Positions 43,713-51,002 of a DNA stretch of 64,000 nucleotides are shown here, piece by piece. A model generated the notes under the pieces. The model was not told where the DNA came from, did no database searches, and saw nothing but the letters and a program-made list of their open reading frames with translations. Positions within the stretch are counted from its first letter, which is position 1. Each line of letters begins with the position of its first letter. Both the position numbers and the translations under genes were made by a program. This stretch comes from Candidatus Desulforudis audaxviator MP104C (GTDB lineage Bacteria > Bacillota > Desulfotomaculia > Desulfotomaculales > Desulforudaceae): positions 2,186,501-2,250,500 of the forward strand of contig NC_010424.1 of the NCBI RefSeq assembly GCF_000018425.1. The letters are read 5' to 3'.

Positions 43713-44354
43713 CTATGTTTTGACCCTGTTCAGCAAACGCTTTTGTTGCGCCAGGAAGTATTCCTTTACTGCCCGCCAGGAGATCTCCTTAAGCATGACC
43801 GGCATTACTTCCCGTTCGGCATCATCAAAGTAAGACAGACTCTTAACCATATGGTATGAATTGATGTCTACCCCAGGATACTTAAGGGGTAGCACGGATA
43901 ACAGTTCTTCAAGGTCATAACCGCTCCGGCAGATACTGTATAAATCGATGAAATCCTTGCGCGCCCCGCGACTGCTGATAGCCACCCATTTCATTACGGC
44001 AATATCCTTAAGGGAAGCCAAGAAAAAACCGGGAATATCGTTCGCTGCAACAAGTGGCTCCAACAACGGGTTGGGATAATACAGCCAGGTAAGTCTTATG
44101 TCGTTAACAAAGCCGTGAAAAGTTCCTCGCCGTGTCTCCGCAATCCTGGTCCTGCCCAAGGACGACAAGCGATAATACAATTGCTCCGGGTCAAATTGCT
44201 CAGGAGAAAACCAGTCAAAATCAACGGATTTTCGATGTCCAAACATCAGCGCCAAAGCGGTGCCTCCGGCAAGGTAGCTGCCGGGTACCGGCATGTTGCT
44301 TACAATTCTGGAGAGTAAGACGTGGCGGGGCCGGTCGAGTACATCCCAAAACAC
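43713..44354 (-). CDS. AbiEii/AbiGii-type nucleotidyltransferase toxin
   Basis: 213 residues from GTG 44354 with GAGGAA eight bases upstream. Matches the AbiEii family: SYLAGGTALALMFGHRKSVD and FDWFSPEQFDPEQLYYRL (nucleotidyltransferase core with GGTAL and the D-F-D pair), then VMKWVAISSRGARKDFIDLY and YHMVKSLSYFDDAE. Such toxins (AbiEii, MenT) modify RNA and act in phage defence. The start lies 55 bases inside the preceding gene, so the two are coupled. AT-rich relative to the surface-protein genes nearby, suggesting transfer. Confidence 0.85.
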   Translation of the reverse strand: MFWDVLDRPRHVLLSRIVSNMPVPGSYLAGGTALALMFGHRKSVDFDWFSPEQFDPEQLYYRLSSLGRTRIAETRRGTFHGFVNDIRLTWLYYPNPLLEPLVAANDIPGFFLASLKDIAVMKWVAISSRGARKDFIDLYSICRSGYDLEELLSVLPLKYPGVDINSYHMVKSLSYFDDAEREVMPVMLKEISWRAVKEYFLAQQKRLLNRVKT

Positions 44355-44614
44355 CGCATTGCTTCCTCTTTCAGGTTAAAATAGTTTTGCCAACACCTTG
44401 CTGTCTTCAAGGAAAGGGACCTGCTATGCAATACTGCTTGCCTGATTTCATCTTCGGTATACGTCCGGAACAACCATTTCAGCGCCTTTTGATCGCCCTC
44501 GTTTAACACCCGTTCTATGACCAGGGTACTATTCCGTGACAAGTCCACTTCCCGCGGATTCACATCCCAGAAAAGGGAGTAAAGCCAGACGGGAATCTTG
44601 TATCTGCCATCCAT
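44300..44614 (-). CDS. DUF6922-like partner of the AbiEii-type toxin
   Basis: 104 residues. The stretch WLYSLFWDVNPREVDLSRNS, VIERVLNEGDQKALKWLF, YTEDEIRQAVLHSRSLSLKT and ARCWQNYFNLKEEAM matches the small proteins (DUF6922-like) regularly encoded before AbiEii-type nucleotidyltransferases. It probably serves as antitoxin or regulator; this is inference from position. The C-terminal tail overlaps the toxin gene. Confidence 0.72.
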   Translation of the reverse strand: MDGRYKIPVWLYSLFWDVNPREVDLSRNSTLVIERVLNEGDQKALKWLFRTYTEDEIRQAVLHSRSLSLKTARCWQNYFNLKEEAMRCFGMYSTGPATSYSPEL

Positions 44615-44757
44615 TTAACCGTTCCATCCTTTCTTGAAACTGAATTCATTATAGCATATTTGAAGTGTTAATTCCATTATCTGTCTGTAAAATTCGCCTA
44701 TCTGGCAAATCAAAAATCCTGGCTGTGGCGCACCTACGCCCTTGCCCTATGCCGTTC

Positions 44758-44787
44758 TTGCATACTAGCGGAGTGAGCGGTTATAAT
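44758..44787 (+). promoter_or_regulatory. Promoter of the second AbrB-PIN operon
   Basis: TTGCAT, 18 bases, TATAAT, 35 bases before the antitoxin start. Confidence 0.7.
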
Positions 44788-44821
44788 ATCAAGTAGGTTA
44801 GAAAGTAAGGGGTGCTTGAAA

Positions 44822-45085
44822 ATGTCAGAGCAATACGTCGCCAAGCTTTCGGGAAAGGGCCAGCTTACGCTGCCCAAGAAACTGCGGGAAGAATATGATC
44901 TTAAGGAAGGCGACTACCTGCTGCTATTCCCCCAGGGGCAAGGGTTGCGCCTCGAAAAAGCCGCCATTTCCCCGCTGGTCAGATTCCGGGAAATGGCCGC
45001 CGAGACCGAGCGGCGATTCGACGAGGAAAAGATCGGACCGGAGGCGGTTGAGGAGGCTGTTCGTTGGGCGCGGCGCCAAAAGTAG
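44822..45085 (+). CDS. AbrB/MazE-type antitoxin
   Basis: 87 residues from ATG 44822 with AAGGGGTG about six bases upstream. AbrB fold SEQYVAKLSGKGQLTLPKKL with REEYDLKEGDYLLLFP, then a helical C-terminus (RFREMAAETERRFDEEK). It overlaps the PIN gene by 22 bases. The promoter at 44758-44787 probably carries its operator. Confidence 0.87.
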   Translation: MSEQYVAKLSGKGQLTLPKKLREEYDLKEGDYLLLFPQGQGLRLEKAAISPLVRFREMAAETERRFDEEKIGPEAVEEAVRWARRQK

Positions 45086-45480
45086 TTCTGGATACCAACG
45101 TCATAATCTCGGCTTTGGGCTGGAATGGCCCGGAACGCCGCGTTTACGAATTGTGCATGCGCGGGCAGATTGAATTATGTCTCTGCCCCGCCATTCTTGA
45201 GGAGTTGCTCCGAGTGTTGGAGTATCCTAAATTCAAGTTCCCCCGGAGTCACAAAGCCGCTCTTGTTCAGGACCTCCTGCGGATCGCCACCCTTTCTGAG
45301 CCGGACACGGCGCCGGACATCGTCAAGGAAGACCCCGCGGACAATCATCTACTGGCCTGCGCCACGGCCGCGCAAGCCCAATTCCTGTTGACCGGCGATC
45401 AGCACCTGCTCCAACTCTCTCGTTACGGCTCCACGACCATCTGCACCGCCGCCGTCTTCTTGAATCCCGCACCGGCCTGA
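45064..45480 (+). CDS. PIN-domain toxin (COG1569 type)
   Basis: 138 residues from TTG 45064. PIN motifs: PKVVLDTNVIISALGWNGPE, CPAILEELLRVLEYPKF, IVKEDPADNHLLACATAAQA and FLLTGDQHLLQLSRYGS. Belongs to the 'putative toxin component, PIN family' group. A partial copy of its 3' end occurs about 430 bases downstream. Coupled to the AbrB antitoxin by overlap. Confidence 0.88.
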   Translation: MGAAPKVVLDTNVIISALGWNGPERRVYELCMRGQIELCLCPAILEELLRVLEYPKFKFPRSHKAALVQDLLRIATLSEPDTAPDIVKEDPADNHLLACATAAQAQFLLTGDQHLLQLSRYGSTTICTAAVFLNPAPA

Positions 45481-45552
45481 CCCCTTGCACATGATCAGGT
45501 CCGTTGACATTCTCGGATTTTGCACCAAACTTTAAAACGCGGGGCAAGCGGC

Positions 45553-45774
45553 TCACCCAGCCACCACCACTTCAGCGATTTCGATCGGCTTACATACGGG
45601 CAGTGGCTGCCCTGTTTTCCTAGCTGCTTCCAAATACCCGATAATCGCCTCTTCGGTGTTCCTCAAAGCCTCCTCTTTGGTTTGCCCCCAGGTGGATATA
45701 TTATCTAAAGCAGGCACATATGTCACCCAACACTGGTCATCCGGATCATATTCCAAGACCACCTTAAACTTCAT
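45553..45774 (-). CDS. HicB-like antitoxin without a HicA partner
   Basis: 73 residues from ATG 45774 with GGAGGTG five bases upstream. Matches the HicB N-terminal domain: MKFKVVLEYDPDDQCWVTYV, PALDNISTWGQTKEEALRNT and EEAIIGYLEAARKTGQPLPV. No HicA-type toxin is found on either side. Solitary HicB-like proteins of this size are common and may act as stray regulators. Confidence 0.82.
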   Translation of the reverse strand: MKFKVVLEYDPDDQCWVTYVPALDNISTWGQTKEEALRNTEEAIIGYLEAARKTGQPLPVCKPIEIAEVVVAG

Positions 45775-45837
45775 AAAGGCACCTCCGTGCAATTCAAACA
45801 CTGCGCACCAGCCTTGTAACCGGCTTTCTTGATCATG

Positions 45838-45990
45838 TGGTCATTATACCACGTTCAAAGTATATTCAACAGCGCCAAGAGAGAATCGTAACGGTCACAT
45901 CCTTGCGCCATAACCATTTGCACCGCCGCCGCCTTCTTGGAATCCAGCACCGCCGTTCCACGAATTCCACCTCATGGTTATTATACCACG
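45838..45990. repeat. Repeated ATTATACCACG promoter-like motif flanking a PIN remnant
   Basis: GGTCATTATACCACG (about 45840-45854) and GGTTATTATACCACG (about 45976-45990) are near-identical direct repeats. On the minus strand each contains TATAAT. The nearer one may serve hicB. Confidence 0.55.
45900..45960 (+). pseudogene. 3'-terminal fragment of a PIN-toxin gene
   Basis: The reading ITICTAAAFLESSTA parallels the end of the intact PIN toxin, TTICTAAVFLNPAPA, and the nucleotide match covers ATTTGCACCGCCGCCG and flanking bases. Upstream similarity fades, so only a scrap remains. Confidence 0.6.
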
Positions 45991-46055
45991 CCCGGGTCTA
46001 CAAGGAACCGCACGATCCAGTCAGGGGTGAACCACTGTCTCAATGTTTCACCGTG

Positions 46056-46082
46056 GGAAACTTTGAAGTTTTGAGGCCTGAC
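46056..46082. repeat. Imperfect direct repeat, copy 1 (downstream of the SLH beta-repeat gene)
   Basis: Contains TTTGAAGTTTTGAGGCCTGA and CTCCTTGCA. A matching copy lies at 48551-48578 on the other side of the SLH gene, and the GGCCTGACCCCTTGCA part also occurs at about 45474. Confidence 0.5.
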
Positions 46083-46098
46083 TCCTTGCAACACCGGG

Positions 46099-48345
46099 TT
46101 ACAACACGTCCAGGCGGCGGATCTCGCCGTTTCGCAACTCCAGGCGCACCTCCCAGCCCTCGCGCAGGTCGCGCAGCCGCAGGGCCGATCCGCCTCTGTC
46201 CCGCAGCACGGCGTTGCTTTCGAAGAAGAAGCGGAACACCCCGCCGCTGGCCTGCTCAATGGTCAGGCGCTCCCGGTCCAGGTCCACCCGGACGATCTCG
46301 CCTTCCACCCGGATGTTTTTGTCCTCGGTCACCTTGACGGTGGTCACCCGGCTCCCCGTCAGCACCAGTTCCACCTCGGCGCCGATCAGCACCTCGTCGA
46401 TGTACAGGCTGCGCCCGTCGCGCTCGGCTTTCACGTTGCGGTCCAGTTCGTATTTGGTGCTCCGGCCGTCCCGCTCGATGGTGATTTCATACCGCGACAG
46501 GTTCAGCGCCGTCACCTTGCCCCGGTACTGCCGGCCCACGTCCTTCTCCAGGATGACGATTTGGATGACCTCGTCGTGCCGGTTCAGCACCAGGCGCACC
46601 CGGTCGCCTTCGACCACGTCCCGCAGCTGCCGGGTGAGGCCGTCCCGGGTCACCTGCACGTCGTCGACCAGCATGTAGGTCTCGCTCCGCCCCCGGCTGT
46701 CCTCGATGGTGATCCGCGGTGCGGTGGCCGTCCGCAGGTAGGTGACGATACCTTCCTTCTCGCCCTGCCTGAGGTCCAGCGCCACCGCCGCCACCTTGCC
46801 GGCGGCGTCCAGCTGCAGTGCCACCCGGTCCCCCGCCTTGATGTCCTCCACCGCCATCCGGTTGCCGTCGGCGTCCCGCACAGTTACGCCGGCCGCGAAG
46901 CTAAGGCTCACCTGGTGCTTGTCCCCGTCCTCCACCGTGATGTCCGCGGCCCGGACGGTGACCACTTCTCCGAAGATCTTCCTGTCCTCATCCAGCACCC
47001 GCACACCCACAACGTTGCCGCCGGAGCGGATCAGCTCCACCCGCGCCCCGCGGCTGATCACGCTGTAATCGGCCGACCGGGTCCCCCGGTAAAACCGGGT
47101 GGCGGCGGAAACGTTCACCTCGCCCCGGGTGCCGTTGTCGTAGCGGACGCTGAAGTAGCTCAGCCCGGGGTAGTTGTTGATCACGTAAGCTTTCACGTCC
47201 CCGGTGGACGGCGCCGACGCGGTCTCCCCAATGATGATCTCGGTCACCTGCCCGGCCGTCACCCGGACTTCGACCGCCGCCCCCCGGTAGAGCGCCGTGA
47301 GGTCCTGCGCCGTCCCCTGCCTGGTGATGCGCACGTCGGAGCGCAGCGGCAGGGAAACGGTCCCCCCGGTATCCCGCCGCAGATCCAGGGTCGGGGGCGT
47401 GCCGAGCCGTACCGCATCCACCGTACCCCGGTACGTGGTCGTCGTCTCGGAAGGCGTGCCCGAAGGAGTCCCGGCAACGCCGCTTTCGGTGTAGGCCAGG
47501 AACCGGCAGCGGTTGTCGGCGTCCAACACCACGCGCACATTGTCCCCGGCCCGCAAGGTGCTGACCGCTACCTTGTCGGCCCCCTTGTAAACCAGGTTGA
47601 AAGCGGCCAGGTCATAGGTCCGGCTGCCCGCGGCCGTGCGCAGCACCACCCGCCGGCTGTCCGCCGTGACCAGCTCGGCCGTGAAATACCGCCCCGGAAC
47701 GGGATTCACCAGGCCGGCATCCAGCATCTTAGCCATCAGCGCGGTCATCTCGGCCCGGGTCACGCCCCGCCACGGCTCGAACCGGTTACCCGGCACCCCG
47801 GTCATGATTCCCGCCCGCACCACGGCGGCCACGTAGGGCCGGTAGTTCGCAGGAATGGACTGCAGGTCGGCGAAGGTGAGCAGCGCGTTCTCCGGCGAGA
47901 GTTTCAGGGCCGAGGCCACCAGGACGGCCACGTCCAAACGCGTGGCCGCGGCACGAAACGGCACGTCCGCCAGGCCGGTCTGGCTGATCCAGCCCTTCTG
48001 CACCGCCAAAGCCACCGGCCCCTTGGCCCAGGAACTGACGTCCGCCGGCAGGGTCAGCCGGAGGGCGTTCACGTCCAGCCGTTGCGCTTCGTCCTCCAGC
48101 CCCAGGGTGCGCACCACCATCACTACCAGCTCCTGCCGGCTCACCTCGTTCCGCGGCAGAAACGTTCCGTCGGGATAGCCGCGCACCAGTCCCAGCGCGT
48201 TGACCCGGGCAATTGCCTCGGCCGCCCAGTACCCCTGCGTATCCTTGAATTCGGTGAAGCCTTCGTCCGCCTGCGCCGCGACCGTCCCGCACGCCAACAA
48301 GAACACCGCCGCCGCCATCAGACAGAATAACCCCTTGCTCTTCAA
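46099..48345 (-). CDS. Secreted SLH-domain protein with seven tandem beta repeats
   Basis: About 748 residues from TTG 48345 with GGGGAGGGG five bases upstream. Signal peptide LKSKGLFCLMAAAVFLLACG. Three SLH repeats follow (FKDTQGYWAAEAIARVNALG; SSWAKGPVALAVQKGWISQT; NYRPYVAAVVRAGIMTGVPG with VTRAEMTALMAKML). The remaining 530 residues are about seven repeats of 65-75 residues with the pattern G-x-V-x-x-V-(strand)-V-x-R-D-G-x3-L-x-D-(L/V)-x2-G-D-x-V-x-L-x-L, e.g. GKVTALNLSRYEITIERDGR. No catalytic motif. Likely a structural wall protein held by the pyruvylated polymer. The same repeat type occurs in the protease at 59580. Confidence 0.9.
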   Translation of the reverse strand: MKSKGLFCLMAAAVFLLACGTVAAQADEGFTEFKDTQGYWAAEAIARVNALGLVRGYPDGTFLPRNEVSRQELVVMVVRTLGLEDEAQRLDVNALRLTLPADVSSWAKGPVALAVQKGWISQTGLADVPFRAAATRLDVAVLVASALKLSPENALLTFADLQSIPANYRPYVAAVVRAGIMTGVPGNRFEPWRGVTRAEMTALMAKMLDAGLVNPVPGRYFTAELVTADSRRVVLRTAAGSRTYDLAAFNLVYKGADKVAVSTLRAGDNVRVVLDADNRCRFLAYTESGVAGTPSGTPSETTTTYRGTVDAVRLGTPPTLDLRRDTGGTVSLPLRSDVRITRQGTAQDLTALYRGAAVEVRVTAGQVTEIIIGETASAPSTGDVKAYVINNYPGLSYFSVRYDNGTRGEVNVSAATRFYRGTRSADYSVISRGARVELIRSGGNVVGVRVLDEDRKIFGEVVTVRAADITVEDGDKHQVSLSFAAGVTVRDADGNRMAVEDIKAGDRVALQLDAAGKVAAVALDLRQGEKEGIVTYLRTATAPRITIEDSRGRSETYMLVDDVQVTRDGLTRQLRDVVEGDRVRLVLNRHDEVIQIVILEKDVGRQYRGKVTALNLSRYEITIERDGRSTKYELDRNVKAERDGRSLYIDEVLIGAEVELVLTGSRVTTVKVTEDKNIRVEGEIVRVDLDRERLTIEQASGGVFRFFFESNAVLRDRGGSALRLRDLREGWEVRLELRNGEIRRLDVL

Positions 48346-48550
48346 GTTTTCCCCTCCCCGTAAGATCAGCAATCAGGCACCCGGTCGTTTTGGGCCCAAA
48401 ATTCCTTTTGAACTTTCCGCCTTTGCCAGGGTAAATTAGCCATGAACACCGCCAATCCCTCCCCGTTAGACAAGAATTTGCCAAGAAAAGTCGGCGCGAG
48501 AAAACCAAGCCCCCTCTTAAAAGGGGGCCCGGCTCTTTGCATCGGACGAA

Positions 48551-48578
48551 TTTTGAAGTTTTTGAGGTCTGACCCCGG
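48551..48578. repeat. Imperfect direct repeat, copy 2 (upstream of the SLH beta-repeat gene)
   Basis: TTTTGAAGTTTTTGAGGTCT followed by GACCCCGG, same orientation as copy 1 at 46056. Between 48346 and 48614 there is also a GC hairpin near 48511-48530 and no gene. Confidence 0.5.
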
Positions 48579-48614
48579 TGTTGAGTGCTGGGCGCCTGCT
48601 GCAGGGCGCGATCT

Positions 48615-48968
48615 CTACGTTGCGGATATTTTCTCCTTGATCGCCGTTAACACCTCAACCAAGCCCGTTTCTAAGGATGGTTGAACATTATCAACAGACC
48701 CAACGTGCTTATGGTGGGGAAAAGTCTTAACACCAGGCCAGTGAGAAGCGTTATCCCAGCGGATGATAAGTTCTCCCTTCGTGTTCATCCAGTGGTAAAC
48801 ATATTTTCTCTGGTCGCCAAAGTAATACTCCTTTACGTGCAACGTGCTACCGTCAAAAAAAATAAGCCGCGCCTTGAGGCGCCGTCTATTTCCCTCACGC
48901 TCGAACAGCTCAACCGCGAAGTCCTTGATAATCGCTCGAAAAGCCCTGACGACGTTAAGCACGTTCAA
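48615..48968 (-). CDS. TumE-type toxin (DUF6516 family)
   Basis: 117 residues from GTG 48968. Family pattern: LKARLIFFDGSTLHVKEYYF, KYVYHWMNTKGELIIRWDNA and TFPHHKHVGSVDNVQPSLET. The HWxxxxGxLxxRWDN and PHHxH elements are typical of proteins annotated as toxin-antitoxin system TumE family. Overlaps the preceding antitoxin gene by 14 bases. Biochemical activity of the family is little known. AT-rich relative to neighbours. Confidence 0.78.
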   Translation of the reverse strand: MNVLNVVRAFRAIIKDFAVELFEREGNRRRLKARLIFFDGSTLHVKEYYFGDQRKYVYHWMNTKGELIIRWDNASHWPGVKTFPHHKHVGSVDNVQPSLETGLVEVLTAIKEKISAT

Positions 48969-49275
48969 TTTCCTGCACCCGCTGCTTCAGCTCAGCTAAC
49001 GTTTCGGCGGCAAAGCGCCAGTCGAGAAGGTCATCCTCCTTCTCAAAATCTTCTTTTCCCTGCCCCTTGAGGTGTTTGAGGAATTCTTCAAACGACATTC
49101 CATATTTCTTCTGAAAAAAAGCGTATTCTGCCTCATAACGGCTTATCTTGCTCAAAAGCAACAGGAGAGCTTGCTCCTTTAAGGCCTCTCTTTCACTCGC
49201 AAACCCCAGCTCTCTCAGAACCGGGCGAACCTTCCGTAAAAAGCCTGCGTCAAGATTACCCGCTTCTTTGCCCAT
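48955..49275 (-). CDS. Antitoxin partner of the TumE-type toxin
   Basis: 106 residues, all-helical and highly charged: FLRKVRPVLRELGFASEREA, LLLLLSKISRYEAEYAFFQK and KYGMSFEEFLKHLKG, ending DWRFAAETLAELKQRVQEIE. This type of helical protein is regularly encoded before DUF6516 toxins. ATG 49275 with GGGAGG upstream. Confidence 0.75.
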   Translation of the reverse strand: MGKEAGNLDAGFLRKVRPVLRELGFASEREALKEQALLLLLSKISRYEAEYAFFQKKYGMSFEEFLKHLKGQGKEDFEKEDDLLDWRFAAETLAELKQRVQEIERA

Positions 49276-49524
49276 AATCCCTACCTCCCTTCGCGCCCCT
49301 GATCCATTTACCTTCAGTTTACCATACCGGTCGCAACGAGTCCAGGACAGTTGGTGTAGCCGACATCGACATTGCCAGAATCGCCCGACTCAAGGAATCG
49401 TTGCAGACCGGGGACCCGGAGCCGGACACGCATTAAACCCGGAATAAGGAATATAGACTATTAATATAGACTATTTAGGGACAAGGGACCTGCCCCCTTG
49501 TCCCCCCGGTGTCTCCTCCCGGAA
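49276..49524. other. Intergenic region with a GGGACAAGGG/CCCTTGTCCC dyad
   Basis: No gene is supported. The only structure is an inverted repeat, GGGACAAGGG and CCCTTGTCCC with a few bases between, around 49477-49504. A short plus-strand frame near 49350-49436 (VADIDIARIARLKESLQTGD) faintly recalls the C-terminus of FlgM but is too short to call. Confidence 0.4.
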
Positions 49525-49563
49525 GGAAAAAATTGAACCCGGTACCCACCGAGTGCCGGGTTC
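49525..49563 (-). terminator. Intrinsic terminator of the shorter copper-amine-oxidase-domain gene
   Basis: GAACCCGG / CCGGGTTC stem (49535-49563) then AATTTTTTCC on the minus strand, 25 bases after the stop. Confidence 0.85.
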
Positions 49564-49587
49564 GGGTGATTGCTTGATTTGCGGCGT

Positions 49588-50877
49588 TTAGCGCGTCATC
49601 GTCACGGTCCGGGTGGCGCCGTCCCAGTCCACCCGGGCGCCAAAGGCTTCCGCGATAGAGCGGTACGGCAGCATGATCCGCCCCGGCGGGACCAGTTCGG
49701 GAGCCGCGTCGATTTCCACCTTCATCCCGTCCACCAGCAAAAGCCTGCTCCCCACGGTCACCTGCACCGTGACCCCGTGCCCGGTCAACACGGCACGACG
49801 GGCCGCGCCGTCCCACTTGATATCTCCGGGACCGAGCCCCAAGCTCAGGGCGACATAGCGCAGCGGCAGGTAGGTACGCCCGTCCTTCAGGTAGGGGACG
49901 ACGTCCATCCGGGCCGTCACCCCGTTACTGGTGTAGCGGTCATTGCCGATGGTGAACACCACTGTCCGCGACACAACCGGCTCCGGTTTCGGTTCCGGCT
50001 TGGGCAGGGGCTTCGGTTCCGGCTCCGGCGCCCGGTAGTGGGCCACCAGGATGGTGCCGGCCGAAAGGTCCCTCAGTCCCTCGACTTTGGCCCTCACTTC
50101 TCCCGCGCCGGCCTTGGCGGCGTCGGTCACCCGCACCTCGGCCTCCACCCGAAAAGCGGTCCGCCGCGTGCTCTCCCGCTCGGTGCGCAGTTCCAGCACC
50201 CGGCCGTCGACCAGCGGCCTGACCTCCAGCCCCTCCCCGCTCACCAACGTGCCCTTCGCATTCGCCCAGCCGAAGCCTTCGGGCAAGGTCAGCTTGATCG
50301 GGCTGCCCTTGCGCAAAAGCCCGGCCATGTTCTCGCGGAAGGTGATCTCCACCGCACTTTTCCCGTCCGCGATGCTTTCCACCCGGCCGCTCTGAATAGT
50401 CACCTCGCCGGGGAGCACCTGCCCGGCCACCACGACACCGCTTGGGAGCTGGCCGTCCAAATGGGTAATGGTAATCTCTATGTCGCCGCTCCTCGCGGAG
50501 AGAATGGCGGACTGTATCGGAATCAAAAAGGTGGCTTTAGGGATGATGCCAGGCACCCTAATTTCACCAAGAAACTCATTCGCGGCTGTGGGTCTGATCG
50601 TCATGGTCACGGATGGATCTTCAATTGACGGGGTGTTATTCGGCAGCACCAGACTGAAATCTTTCGGCAACGCAAAGAGGGCTGCGTGCCCGCCGTCCAG
50701 CAGCGGCTCGATGCGGACTAAGAGCAGGCCAAGTTCCACCGGGTTATCCTGGGGTGCACGCCACATCTGCTCTCTGAGGAACTGGTAGGTGGTGGCCCCG
50801 CCGGCCGCCCCCGCAAACACCGACCACGCTAGGGCCGCCATCACGATGACGACAGTAACCCTTCTAAACCTTCTCAT
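49588..50877 (-). CDS. Secreted copper-amine-oxidase stalk-domain protein (shorter paralogue)
   Basis: 429 residues. Signal peptide RRVTVVIVMAALAWSVFAGA. Residues about 30-290 form a surface domain shared with the protein at 52304 (SGDIEITITHLDGQLPSGVV; ITFRENMAGLLRKGSPIKL). A Pro/Glu/Lys linker follows. The last about 120 residues are the copper amine oxidase N-terminal-like domain: DVVPYLKDGRTYLPLRYVAL and MLPYRSIAEAFGARVDWDGA. The domain name is historical; no oxidase catalytic domain is present and these proteins are common on the surface of Clostridia and Peptococcaceae. Terminator at 49525-49563. Confidence 0.88.
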   Translation of the reverse strand: MRRFRRVTVVIVMAALAWSVFAGAAGGATTYQFLREQMWRAPQDNPVELGLLLVRIEPLLDGGHAALFALPKDFSLVLPNNTPSIEDPSVTMTIRPTAANEFLGEIRVPGIIPKATFLIPIQSAILSARSGDIEITITHLDGQLPSGVVVAGQVLPGEVTIQSGRVESIADGKSAVEITFRENMAGLLRKGSPIKLTLPEGFGWANAKGTLVSGEGLEVRPLVDGRVLELRTERESTRRTAFRVEAEVRVTDAAKAGAGEVRAKVEGLRDLSAGTILVAHYRAPEPEPKPLPKPEPKPEPVVSRTVVFTIGNDRYTSNGVTARMDVVPYLKDGRTYLPLRYVALSLGLGPGDIKWDGAARRAVLTGHGVTVQVTVGSRLLLVDGMKVEIDAAPELVPPGRIMLPYRSIAEAFGARVDWDGATRTVTMTR

Positions 50878-51002
50878 CTATTTCTTCCCCCTCCTTGTGG
50901 TCAACATAGCACACCAAGCAGGGAAACCGCAAAACACCTGAGGACAAAACAGCCAGCCGCAGGACCACCCTGCGGCCGTTTGCTGAACAAATCGCCTTAC
51001 CG

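Noticed and set aside
45981-46259. 92-codon minus-strand frame reading past the SLH gene end
   Set aside because: Starts inside the SLH gene in another frame; no independent start signal or family match.
46561-48330. 589-codon plus-strand open frame
   Set aside because: Antisense to the SLH beta-repeat protein; no signal peptide, ribosome-binding site or domain.
49350-49436. FlgM-like C-terminal fragment
   Set aside because: Only about 20 residues with weak resemblance and no flagellar genes nearby.
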